From assembly GCA_003136795.1 (NCBI GenBank), contig PLDP01000266.1:1-10750 (forward strand): a stretch of DNA of 10,750 bases. The letters are read 5' to 3'. The stretch's first letter is position 1. Every line of letters starts with the position of its first letter. The notes beneath the pieces were generated by a model, which had not been told where the DNA came from, did not search any database, and worked only from the letters and a program-made list of their open reading frames with translations. The position numbers and the translations under genes were made by a program. The stretch comes from Actinomycetota bacterium (GTDB lineage Bacteria > Actinomycetota > Thermoleophilia > Gaiellales > Gaiellaceae). Of the stretch, positions 1 to 6,542 are shown in pieces.

Positions 1-263
1 GTGCCGCCGTCGGGAGCGACGTCGGCGTCCGCTGCGACCCAGCTCGTCCAGCCGCCGTGCAGGCGGTGCGTGCGGTAGAGGACGGCGCCCGGGCCGATCC
101 AGTGCACTGCGAGCATGTTGAAGTGCATCGGGACGGGCGCTGCGGCGAGCGCCCGCGGGCCGAGCGGCACGTCCTGGACGCGCATCGCGACGTCGCCCGC
201 GCGCGCGAAGGACGGTGAGACGAGCGCCGCGGCAACGGCGAGAATGGGGACGAGCTTCGGCAT
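1..263 (-). CDS. Secreted protein, probable PGRP-type N-acetylmuramoyl-L-alanine amidase (5' part only)
   Basis: The frame is open from an ATG at 263-261 to the left edge, giving 87 codons of a longer gene. The start is backed by a purine-rich site (GGAAGGA, 268-274 on the minus strand) 4 nt upstream. The first 22 or so residues form a signal peptide: Lys at position 3, a hydrophobic core, then SPSFARA before a likely cleavage site. The mature part reads MHFNMLAVHWIGPG, then YRTHRLHGGWTSWVAA. This W-rich pattern (FN.L.VHW.G.G...R.R...G.W..W) resembles the N-terminal region of actinobacterial amidases that carry a C-terminal zinc-dependent PGRP/amidase_2 domain. That catalytic domain lies outside the window, so the enzymatic call is inference from the N-terminus. 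If correct, it would act outside the cell on peptidoglycan. It is divergent from the nfeD-like gene with 15 bp between starts. Confidence 0.5.
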   Translation of the reverse strand, partial: MPKLVPILAVAAALVSPSFARAGDVAMRVQDVPLGPRALAAAPVPMHFNMLAVHWIGPGAVLYRTHRLHGGWTSWVAADADVAPDGG

Positions 264-268
264 ACAAT
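263..268 (+). promoter_or_regulatory. Candidate -10 box for the nfeD-like operon
   Basis: TACAAT fits the TAnnnT pattern of housekeeping -10 elements. The purine A275 lies 7 nt past its last T and would be a normal start of transcription, leaving a 5' leader of only 4 nt before the GTG at 279. This fits the absence of any Shine-Dalgarno sequence before that GTG. No convincing TTGACA-like -35 is visible 16-19 bp upstream. The box shares T263 with the start codon of the divergent gene and overlaps that gene's ribosome binding site. This is inferred from sequence alone. Confidence 0.4.
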
Positions 269-278
269 CCTTCCACCG

Positions 279-1550
279 GTGAAGCGCCTGCTCCTGGCCG
301 TGTTCTTTCTCGCCCTCGCTGTCCCTGCGGGCGCGGCTGCAGGTAGCGCGGCTTCGGCCCCGCGCGTCCTCGCGATTCACTACACCGCCGACGTCGACCC
401 GGTGACGCAAGACTGGCTGAACCACGAGCTCGGGCAGGCCCAGTCGCACGGCTACGCGGCGGCCGTGATCGTCCTCGACACGCCGGGCGGCCTTGAGGAT
501 TCGATGCGCAAGATCGTCGCCAAGGAGCTGGCGCTGAAGATCCCGGTGATCGTCTACGTCGCGCCCGGCGGCGCGCGAGCGGCCTCAGCCGGCGTCTGGA
601 TCTCCGAGGCCGCGGACGTGCTCGCGATGGCGCCGCAGACGAACATCGGCTCGTCAACGCCGATCAGCGGCACCGGCTCGAACATCGGCAGCGATCTGCG
701 GCGCAAGGAGATCAATGACGCAGCCGCGTCGCTGCGCGGCCTCGCAGCCTCACACGGACGCAACGCGAAGTGGGCTGACGCCGCGGTGCGCGTGGCGTCC
801 AACCTCACGGCGGAAGAGGCGTTGAAGATGAACGTGATCGACGTGATCGCTCCGTCGCTGCCCGCGCTGCTGAAGAAGATCGACGGGCGCGTGACGACGC
901 CGCGTCACCTCAGGCTGCACACCGCGAACGCGAAGATCGTGAACGTCAGCGAGGGATTCCTGACGCGCTTCCTGTCGACGCTGATCGATCCCAACATCGT
1001 CTCGCTGCTCTTCCTCGCAGGTCTCGCAGGCCTCGGCTTCGAGCTGTTCCATCCGGGTGTCGTGATCCCGGGTGCGTTCGGCGCCATCTGCATGGTCACC
1101 GCGCTCTTCGGCTTCTCGGTCCTGCCGCTCTCGTGGACCGGCTTCGCGCTGATCCTGCTCGGCGTCGCGCTACTCGTGATCGACCTGCATGTCCCGACGC
1201 ACGGCGCGCTGACGCTCTCCGGCCTCGTTGCGATGTCGATCGGGATGATCACGCTGTTCCACAACCTGCCTGCGCCGTACCACACGTCCATTTCGCTCGT
1301 CGCGACGGTCACGGTGCTGCTCGGCAGTTTCTGGGCCTTCGCCATCTCGAAGGCAATCGCCGTCCGGCGCCGGCCGCCGCAGGTCGGCCCACAGCAGATC
1401 ATCGGCATGGAAGGCGTCGTCCGTGCGGGCAGCCTCGTGTTCGTCCGCGGCGAGCTCTGGCACGCAGAGTCGGACCGCCCCCTCCACGAGGGCGAGCAGG
1501 TGCAGGTCGAAGCGCTCGAGGGCCTATCGCTGCGCGTGCGGCCCGTCTAG
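279..1550 (+). CDS. NfeD-family membrane-bound serine protease (ClpP class, long form)
   Basis: This 423-residue protein has the full long-form NfeD layout. A signal peptide or anchor spans residues 1-22. A ClpP/crotonase-like protease domain follows at about 29-205, containing LDTPGG (66-71) and AASAGVW (101-107). Ser103 fits the catalytic serine and Lys143 (in RRKEIN) the catalytic lysine of the archaeal homologue PH1510. Four or five membrane helices lie between about 240 and 358, and a small OB-fold NfeD domain closes the protein at about 372-421. Homologues cleave the hydrophobic C-terminus of their partner stomatin, and the next gene encodes such a partner. The active site would face outside the cytoplasm. 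The GTG start is chosen because it alone preserves the signal peptide; there is no Shine-Dalgarno and the transcript may be near leaderless. Two in-frame TAG codons (1548-1550 and 1554-1556) end the frame. Confidence 0.9.
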   Translation: MKRLLLAVFFLALAVPAGAAAGSAASAPRVLAIHYTADVDPVTQDWLNHELGQAQSHGYAAAVIVLDTPGGLEDSMRKIVAKELALKIPVIVYVAPGGARAASAGVWISEAADVLAMAPQTNIGSSTPISGTGSNIGSDLRRKEINDAAASLRGLAASHGRNAKWADAAVRVASNLTAEEALKMNVIDVIAPSLPALLKKIDGRVTTPRHLRLHTANAKIVNVSEGFLTRFLSTLIDPNIVSLLFLAGLAGLGFELFHPGVVIPGAFGAICMVTALFGFSVLPLSWTGFALILLGVALLVIDLHVPTHGALTLSGLVAMSIGMITLFHNLPAPYHTSISLVATVTVLLGSFWAFAISKAIAVRRRPPQVGPQQIIGMEGVVRAGSLVFVRGELWHAESDRPLHEGEQVQVEALEGLSLRVRPV

Positions 1551-1565
1551 GTCTAGGCTGTCGGG

Positions 1566-2333
1566 ATGGCCGTCGCCCTCATCGCCCTCGCCGTCGTCGT
1601 CTTCCTGGTGCTGCTCTTCGCGATGAGCGCGATCAAGGTGGCGCGCGAGTACGAGCGCGGCATCGTCTTCCGACTCGGGCGCCTGCTGCCGGCGCCGAAA
1701 GGGCCGGGCCTCTTCATCCTGATCCCGGTCGTCGACCGCATGGTCAGGGTCGACCTGCGCACGATCACGCTGAACATCCCGCCGCAGGAAGTGATCACGA
1801 AGGACAACGTCCCGGCACGCGTCAACGCGGTCGCCTACTTCCGGATCGTCAAGCCGGAGGACGCGATCGTGCAGGTCGAGAATTTCATGGTCGCGACACT
1901 GCAGATCGCGCAGACGACGCTGCGGTCGGTGCTCGGGCAGCACCAGCTCGACGAACTGCTGTCGGAGCGCGAGAAGATCAACGCGATCCTGCAAGGGATC
2001 ATCGACGAGCAGACCGCGCCGTGGGGCATCAAGGTCTCGATCGTCGAGGTGAAGGACGTGGAGATCCCGCAGGGCATGCAGCGCGCGATGGCGCGCCAGG
2101 CCGAAGCCGAGCGCGAACGCCGCGCGAAGGTGATCAACGCCGAGGGCGAGTACCAGGCCTCCGAGCGGCTGAAAGACGCCGCCGCCGTGATCGAGGAGCA
2201 CCCGATCGCGCTGCAGCTCCGCTACCTGCAGACGCTGCTCGAGCTCGGCTCCTCGCAGTCGACGACCATCGCCTTCCCCGTGCCGATCGAGATGCTGAAG
2301 GCCTTCGCGGCGCTCGGCGACAAATCCGACTAA
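1566..2333 (+). CDS. Slipin (stomatin/SPFH-domain membrane protein)
   Basis: This 255-residue protein has one N-terminal membrane segment (about 2-22), an SPFH/stomatin domain (about 27-190), and a charged helical stretch likely to form a coiled coil (about 172-212). The stretch includes the slipin signature [13 protein letters not shown] (183-195). The C-terminus has a hydrophobic block [12 protein letters not shown] (233-244), which corresponds to the region cleaved in archaeal stomatin PH1511 by its NfeD partner. Slipins oligomerise on the inner membrane and organise membrane microdomains. The length is typical for bacterial slipins. The gene starts 15 bp after the NfeD-like gene, the pairing seen across bacteria and archaea. 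A weak AGG at 1555-1557 lies 8 nt before the ATG. The family call is secure; the client proteins are unknown. Confidence 0.92.
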   Translation: MAVALIALAVVVFLVLLFAMSAIKVAREYERGIVFRLGRLLPAPKGPGLFILIPVVDRMVRVDLRTITLNIPPQEVITKDNVPARVNAVAYFRIVKPEDAIVQVENFMVATLQIAQTTLRSVLGQHQLDELLSEREKINAILQGIIDEQTAPWGIKVSIVEVKDVEIPQGMQRAMARQAEAERERRAKVINAEGEYQASERLKDAAAVIEEHPIALQLRYLQTLLELGSSQSTTIAFPVPIEMLKAFAALGDKSD

Positions 2334-2337
2334 CGAC

Positions 2338-3837
2338 GTGCGGTTGAGGGCGGTCGCCGACGCGATCCCGACCTGGGTCGCAGTGCTGACAATCACGGCC
2401 GGCTTCGCAGTGATCTCGTGGTCAGGCCTCGAGCAATGGCACGGCAACGGAGGCGAGGATTCGTACAGCTACGTGGACTACGTCCAATGGCTGGACAAGC
2501 AGGACCGGATCCCACGCCGCGACCAGAACTACGAGTACGCGCTTCCGATCGGAGTGCCGGCAGTCGGCGTGGTCGTGGAGCGCGCGTTCGGGTCGCCGAA
2601 CTACGACGACCCTCACTCCCCGCCGCTTCAGTCCTGGCCCAAACTGCTGCGCCGGCTCCTCTGGATTGGGCTGGTCCTCGTGGGGGCGCTTGCCGTCGCG
2701 CGGGCGCGACCCCCCCAGCCTCGATGGTTATTCGGTGTCGGTATGTGGCTCGCCGCTGCAACGTGGGCGGCGACGTACGTCATCGCTGCGGCAAACAACG
2801 AGAGCTGGATCCCGTTGACGCTCATCTCCTTCTCCACCGCGGTTGCGCTGGTGCCGGCGTCCGCCTGGCTCGCGCACGAGGTCTGGCTCGACCGGCGCGG
2901 CGCGCCGATTCTCGCTGCGGCGGCGGCGTGTCTGCTCCCGGTGATCTTCGCATCGACGCTCTACTTCGACCCCGATCCACCTTTCGCGCTCCTCGCCGTA
3001 ATCGCGACTGCATTGACCATGCGCGCGCTGCGCACTGGGCTGACGGCGTGGGCGGGCGCGGCCACAGGGCTCGTCCTCGGTGCGGCGGCGCTTGCGCGTC
3101 AATCTGCGCCGATGATCGCCGTCTCGCTGATGCTCGCAGTCGTGGCCACCCGCCGCCGCGAGGCAATCCGATTCCTGGTCGCGGGTGCGCTTGCCATGCT
3201 CTTCGTCGCTGGAGGTTGGTGGTACCAGCAGTGGGAGCGCTACTCCAATCCAATCAAGTCGAATCTCAACCGGCCCGGGTACATGATCGACCACCAGCCG
3301 CTCTCGTGGTTTATCTCGTTCCCAATCGCGCTCGTCACCCACCCCTACAAGCCGTCGTTCATGCGCACGTTGCTGCCGCGGTTCCACGCGTACCTGTGGA
3401 GCGACTGGTACGGCGGCTACCACCAGTGGGGCGACACGAAGAGATTCGCCACGTTTTTCGCCTCGACGCAGAGCGTGCTGGGCTTCGGCGGCGATGCCCT
3501 CGTGCTCGGAGGCGTCGCGGTGATCGGCATTCCGGCGGTCGTTCGCGTCGCGCGGCGGCAGACCGGTCTGCCGACGGACAGCGCCTTCGCGGTCCTCACC
3601 TCGCTCTTTCTCATCTCATGGATCGCGTTCGTCGCCACGCTGGCCCGCTTCCCTCAACATGACAACGATCCCGTCAAGGCGCGGTACCTCCTCTTCATCG
3701 CGCCGGTCTCGGCTGTGTTCGGGCTCGCGGCCGGCTACGCGCTCGTGCGGCGGGGCGGCTGGCGGCGCGTGGCGTTCTACGCCTGGCTCGTTGCCTACAC
3801 AATCAGCTGGTCGCTCACGTTCGCGACGGCCTTTTGA
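2338..3837 (+). CDS. Polytopic membrane protein, probable GT-C-type glycosyltransferase (copy 1 of a tandem pair)
   Basis: A 499-residue integral membrane protein with about 12 predicted hydrophobic helices. After the first helix (about 13-29) comes an external loop with GGEDSYSYVDY (38-48), where Asp41 could be the acidic catalytic residue typical of GT-C enzymes. Next comes EYALPIGVPAVG (66-77), which occupies the place of the PPL-type motif in GT39-like proteins. A long loop at about 296-380 contains LLPRFHAYLWSDW (345-357), and KARYLLFIAP (447-456) resembles the K.RYLLP motif of GT39/ArnT-like proteins. Family members transfer sugars from polyprenyl-phosphate donors to acceptors outside the membrane; donor and acceptor here are unknown. 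The GTG start lies 4 bp after the slipin stop with no clear ribosome binding site, so translation may depend on coupling. The next gene is its paralogue. It could instead be a non-catalytic membrane protein with this fold. Confidence 0.65.
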   Translation: MRLRAVADAIPTWVAVLTITAGFAVISWSGLEQWHGNGGEDSYSYVDYVQWLDKQDRIPRRDQNYEYALPIGVPAVGVVVERAFGSPNYDDPHSPPLQSWPKLLRRLLWIGLVLVGALAVARARPPQPRWLFGVGMWLAAATWAATYVIAAANNESWIPLTLISFSTAVALVPASAWLAHEVWLDRRGAPILAAAAACLLPVIFASTLYFDPDPPFALLAVIATALTMRALRTGLTAWAGAATGLVLGAAALARQSAPMIAVSLMLAVVATRRREAIRFLVAGALAMLFVAGGWWYQQWERYSNPIKSNLNRPGYMIDHQPLSWFISFPIALVTHPYKPSFMRTLLPRFHAYLWSDWYGGYHQWGDTKRFATFFASTQSVLGFGGDALVLGGVAVIGIPAVVRVARRQTGLPTDSAFAVLTSLFLISWIAFVATLARFPQHDNDPVKARYLLFIAPVSAVFGLAAGYALVRRGGWRRVAFYAWLVAYTISWSLTFATAF

Positions 3838-5318
3838 CGAAGGCGCTTCCCACAGCCTGGGCCGTGGTCATAGCCGTCACCGCCGGCTTCGCGATCGTCG
3901 CCTGGTCGGGAGTCGAGCAATACAAGAGCTCGGGCGGCGACGACGAGGTCGCCTTCCGGAGCTACGTCGACAACCTCTACGCCAACCACCGCCTCCCGAC
4001 GCCTTCGGAGAACGCCGAGTTCTCGCTGCCGCCGGGAATCCCGGCGCTCGGCGTCGCTCTGAACTGGGCGTTCAAGCCGATCATCGCGGGGCGGCCGTCG
4101 CCGATCTTCCAGAGCCTCCCTCGTTTGCTCCGCCGGCTGCTCTGGCTCGCGCTCGTCGTCGCAGGCGTCGCCTTGATCGCGCGTGCGCCGCCTCTCGCGC
4201 CTCGGTGGCTGATCGGCATGGGCGCCTGGGTCGCCGCCGCGGGTTGGGCGTGGATCTACATCAACACCGCAGTCGACAACGAAGCGTGGCTGCCGCTCGT
4301 CCTGATCGACCTCGTCTCCGCGGTCGCGCTCGTCCCCGCAACAGCGTGGCTCGCGCACGAAGTGTGGCCGCGATCGCGGTACGCGGCGCCGCTGGGCGCT
4401 CTCGGCGCGGTGTTGCTGCCGCCGATCTTCGATGCGTCCCTGTATTTCCACCCCGACCCGCCCTTCGCGCTGCTCGCAGTCGTCGCGACAGCTCTCGTGC
4501 TGCGTGCCGTGCGCACCGGTCTGACCGTCGCGGCCGGGGTCGCGGCGGGGCTCGTCCTCGGGTTGGCCGCACTCACCCGGCAGTCGGCGCCGATCGTCGC
4601 GGTCGCCCTCCTCGCCGCCGTCCTGCTGATCGGCCGCCGTCGAGCGTTGCGATACGCCGGCGCGGCTGCGGTTGCGATGGTGGTGGTCGCCGGCCCGTGG
4701 TGGTACCACCAGATCCGCGTCTACGGGAATCCCGTGGAGTCGAACCTGAAGCGGGCCGGGTACATGCTCGACCACCAGCCGCGCTCGTTCTACGTTTCGC
4801 TACCGACCGAGCTGATCACGCGCCCGCGCGCCTACCACTTCCAGGACAAACTGCTCCCCCGCTTCCACGCGTTCCTGTGGAGCGACTGGGATGGGACCTA
4901 CAACAACAAGTGGGCGCCGGCCAAGCCCCACGCGAAGACGCTCGCGTCGGTCCAGAGCGTGCTCGGTTTCGGCGGTGACGCACTCGTGCTCGGCGGGCTT
5001 GCGCTGTTCGGGTTTCCGGCGCTCGTGCGCGTGCTCCGTCGTAGAGTGCGCGGCCCGGACGAGACGCTCGCGATTCTTGCGACGCTCTTCGTCGTCTCCT
5101 GGGTCGCATTCGTGACGATGCTGATCCGGTTTCCCCAGAAGGGCGGTGACCCGATCAAGGTCCACTACCTGCTCTTCCTCGCTCCGGTGTCGATCGTGTT
5201 CGCGATCGCGTCCGGCCGGTGGCTCGCCCGCCGCGGCGGCTGGCCTCGCGCCTTGCTCTTCGGCTGGCTCGTTGCCTATGCGGTCAGTTGGGCCCTGACC
5301 CTCGCGACTGCGTTCTGA
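3834..5318 (+). CDS. Polytopic membrane protein, probable GT-C-type glycosyltransferase (copy 2 of a tandem pair)
   Basis: A 494-residue paralogue of the preceding gene, collinear from end to end. The first loop has GGDDEVAFRSYVD (34-46), with Asp36 and Asp37 as candidate catalytic acids, followed by EFSLPPGIPALG (62-73). Shared blocks include PDPPFALLAV (207-216), LLPRFHAFLWSDW (340-352), QSVLGFGGDALVLGG (374-388) and a common C-terminal ending LATAF/FATAF. In a stretch of about 104 residues in the large loop I count about 60 identities by hand. The start is a TTG overlapping the upstream stop codon by 4 bp (TTGA), an arrangement typical of translational coupling. It gives an N-terminus that aligns with copy 1, whereas the next candidate, GTG at 3864, would cut into the first helix. 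The substrate is unknown. Divergent loops between the copies suggest different acceptors or donors. Confidence 0.65.
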   Translation: MTKALPTAWAVVIAVTAGFAIVAWSGVEQYKSSGGDDEVAFRSYVDNLYANHRLPTPSENAEFSLPPGIPALGVALNWAFKPIIAGRPSPIFQSLPRLLRRLLWLALVVAGVALIARAPPLAPRWLIGMGAWVAAAGWAWIYINTAVDNEAWLPLVLIDLVSAVALVPATAWLAHEVWPRSRYAAPLGALGAVLLPPIFDASLYFHPDPPFALLAVVATALVLRAVRTGLTVAAGVAAGLVLGLAALTRQSAPIVAVALLAAVLLIGRRRALRYAGAAAVAMVVVAGPWWYHQIRVYGNPVESNLKRAGYMLDHQPRSFYVSLPTELITRPRAYHFQDKLLPRFHAFLWSDWDGTYNNKWAPAKPHAKTLASVQSVLGFGGDALVLGGLALFGFPALVRVLRRRVRGPDETLAILATLFVVSWVAFVTMLIRFPQKGGDPIKVHYLLFLAPVSIVFAIASGRWLARRGGWPRALLFGWLVAYAVSWALTLATAF

Positions 5319-5330
5319 CAGGCTCCGGCG

Positions 5331-6131
5331 ATGGCCGACCTTCGCCACGACGCGATGACCGGTCGCTGGGTCGCGATTGCCCCCGCACGAGCAACACGGC
5401 CGGGCGCGGACGAGCCAGCGAGTGACGACCCCGCCTCGTGTCCATTCTGTGCCGGAAACGAGGAGCTGACGCCGCCCGAGACGCTACGGCTCGGCGGTGG
5501 CCCCACCGGCTGGCAGGTCCGCGTCGTGCCGAACCTCTACCCAGCGCTCGAGCGGCAGGAGGTCGTGATCCACGGCCCGGCTCACGTGCACTCCTTCGGC
5601 GAGCTGAGCGACGCGACGATCGACCTCGTCGCGGAGGCGTGGCAGCGCCGCGCCCGTGACGAAGGCGGCTTCTGCTTTCCGCTCCTCAACGAGGGCCACG
5701 AGGCGGGCTCGTCGCTTCCCCACTCGCACTCGCAGCTCGCGTGGCTGCCGGCGCCGGCGCCGCTCGCGGTCGCCGAGCGTGGGCTGCCTGCGCTCATCGA
5801 GGTGCTCGAGCGCGACGGCGTCACGGCCGGCTGCCCGGTTGCGAGCCGGGTGCCCTACGAGCTCTTGATCGCACCGTCGCGCTCCGAGGCCGACGGCCTG
5901 CGCAGCGACTTGCTCGCACCCGCGCTGCGGCTGCTCGCCGAGCTCGTCCGCCGGCTCCAGCGCATCCGCGGCCAGCAGTTCGTGCCGCTGAACGCGTGGC
6001 TGCACGACGGCCCGCACTGGCACCTCGAGGTGTTCCCGCGCACGACGAGGCTCGCCGGGCTCGAGCTGGGTGCCGGCGTGTACATCGACTCCGTCGCGCC
6101 CGAAGACGCGGCGGCAGAGCTCAGCGCTTAG
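5331..6131 (+). CDS. GalT-like galactose-1-phosphate uridylyltransferase (HIT superfamily)
   Basis: A 266-residue protein with the double HIT fold of GalT. CPFC (37-40) and His85 match the zinc ligands Cys52, Cys55 and His115 of E. coli GalT. LPHSHSQ (129-135) matches the active-site HPHGQ, with His133 as the nucleophile that would carry UMP, and His131 as a further zinc ligand. HWHLEVFPR (229-237) corresponds to the second metal-binding half. E. coli GalT swaps UMP between UDP-glucose and galactose-1-phosphate in the Leloir pathway. This protein is about 80 residues shorter, and the active motif is HSHSQ instead of HPHGQ, so the true sugar or nucleotide could differ. An AGG at 5320-5322 sits 8 nt before the ATG. 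The gene follows two putative glycosyltransferases by 12 bp, so it may supply nucleotide sugars for envelope glycans. Its stop overlaps the convergent MerR-like gene by 4 bp. Confidence 0.75.
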   Translation: MADLRHDAMTGRWVAIAPARATRPGADEPASDDPASCPFCAGNEELTPPETLRLGGGPTGWQVRVVPNLYPALERQEVVIHGPAHVHSFGELSDATIDLVAEAWQRRARDEGGFCFPLLNEGHEAGSSLPHSHSQLAWLPAPAPLAVAERGLPALIEVLERDGVTAGCPVASRVPYELLIAPSRSEADGLRSDLLAPALRLLAELVRRLQRIRGQQFVPLNAWLHDGPHWHLEVFPRTTRLAGLELGAGVYIDSVAPEDAAAELSA

Positions 6132-6421
6132 ACCGCGGTCTTCTGCTCGCGGAAGCGCCGCGCCGCGTCGATCGCCGCGCCGAGGTTCAGGCCCTTGTCC
6201 TTCGCCTGTTTGATCAGCATCACGGTCTCGACGGCGTCCATGTCGTAGATCCGCTGCTTCTTCCCCTTCGTGGGGATCTGGGCCTTGTTCGTCCAGTAGT
6301 CGAGCTGCATCTTCGAGATGCCCGCGATCGCACACACCTGGCCGAGGTAGAGCTCGATCTTGTCCAGGTGCTCCGCCATGTCGATCGGCTCGAGCAGGTC
6401 GACCTGCTTGCTGTACGCCAT
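6128..6421 (-). CDS. Small MerR-like DNA-binding protein
   Basis: A 97-residue protein matching only the DNA-binding part of MerR regulators. YLGQVCAIAGISKMQLDYW (25-43) is the helix-turn-helix, followed by a wing with KKQRIYDMDAVE (54-65) and helices containing LIKQAKDKGLNL (69-80). It has no long dimerisation helix and no effector domain; residues 1-20 are an unassigned N-terminal tail. The ATG at 6421-6419 is chosen because AAAGGAAG (6431-6438, minus strand) lies 9 nt upstream. The frame stays open further upstream to an ATG at 6598, but that would translate the low-GC gap and overlap gyrA with no family-like sequence. It lies 121 bp downstream of gyrA on the same strand, so it may be read from the gyr transcript. 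Its targets are unknown. Confidence 0.8.
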   Translation of the reverse strand: MAYSKQVDLLEPIDMAEHLDKIELYLGQVCAIAGISKMQLDYWTNKAQIPTKGKKQRIYDMDAVETVMLIKQAKDKGLNLGAAIDAARRFREQKTAV

Positions 6422-6542
6422 TTGAGAGGGCTTCCTTTGTCCGTGTGGTCCCAACCCCTCGGTTGCTACTTCTACCACTACCTGTTGAAAAAGGGAAGCA
6501 GAAGTCAGGTAAATCACACGGAAGGGTGACGGACCAGGCGGC
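6422..6542 (-). promoter_or_regulatory. Candidate structured mRNA leader between gyrA and the MerR-like gene
   Basis: This 121-bp gap has 66 G or C by my count (about 55 percent), and only 27 of 60 in 6461-6520, far below the genes on both sides. It contains several inverted repeats: an outer pair of 8 bp (6440-6447 with 6515-6522), a 6-bp pair TACCTG/CAGGTA (6479-6484 with 6506-6511), an 8-9 bp pair that includes G-U wobbles (about 6467-6475 with 6497-6505), and a 5-bp hairpin with a 4-nt loop (6452-6456 with 6461-6465). The 6-bp and 8-9 bp pairs cross, so they are probably alternatives. The wobbles are valid only in leftward RNA. The outer helix ends 1 nt before the ribosome binding site of the MerR-like gene. 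No clear -10 or -35 was found on either strand. The function is inferred. Confidence 0.4.
6431..6438 (-). promoter_or_regulatory. Ribosome binding site of the MerR-like gene
   Basis: AAAGGAAG on the minus strand, 9 nt before the ATG at 6421. It decides the start in favour of the 97-residue product over longer readings of the same open frame. A CTTCCC-TTT stretch upstream in the same leader (about 6490-6499) is nearly complementary to it with one bulged base, so it could mask the site. Confidence 0.7.

Noticed and set aside
1133..2347. 404-residue rightward open frame across nfeD and slipin
   Set aside because: It is an Arg/Ala/Pro-rich shadow of two well-recognised genes in another frame, with no domain of its own.
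6486..6500. Intrinsic terminator for gyrA at the CCCTTTTTC tract
   Set aside because: No GC-rich hairpin lies directly before the T-run on the minus strand.
6479..6511. TACCTG/CAGGTA dyad as a MerR-type operator
   Set aside because: The arms are 27 bp apart centre to centre and no -35/-10 pair with a 19-20 bp spacer surrounds them. An RNA structure fits better.
5741..6529. 262-residue rightward open frame over galT and the MerR-like gene
   Set aside because: Its composition is typical of a shadow frame and it overlaps two recognised genes on both strands.
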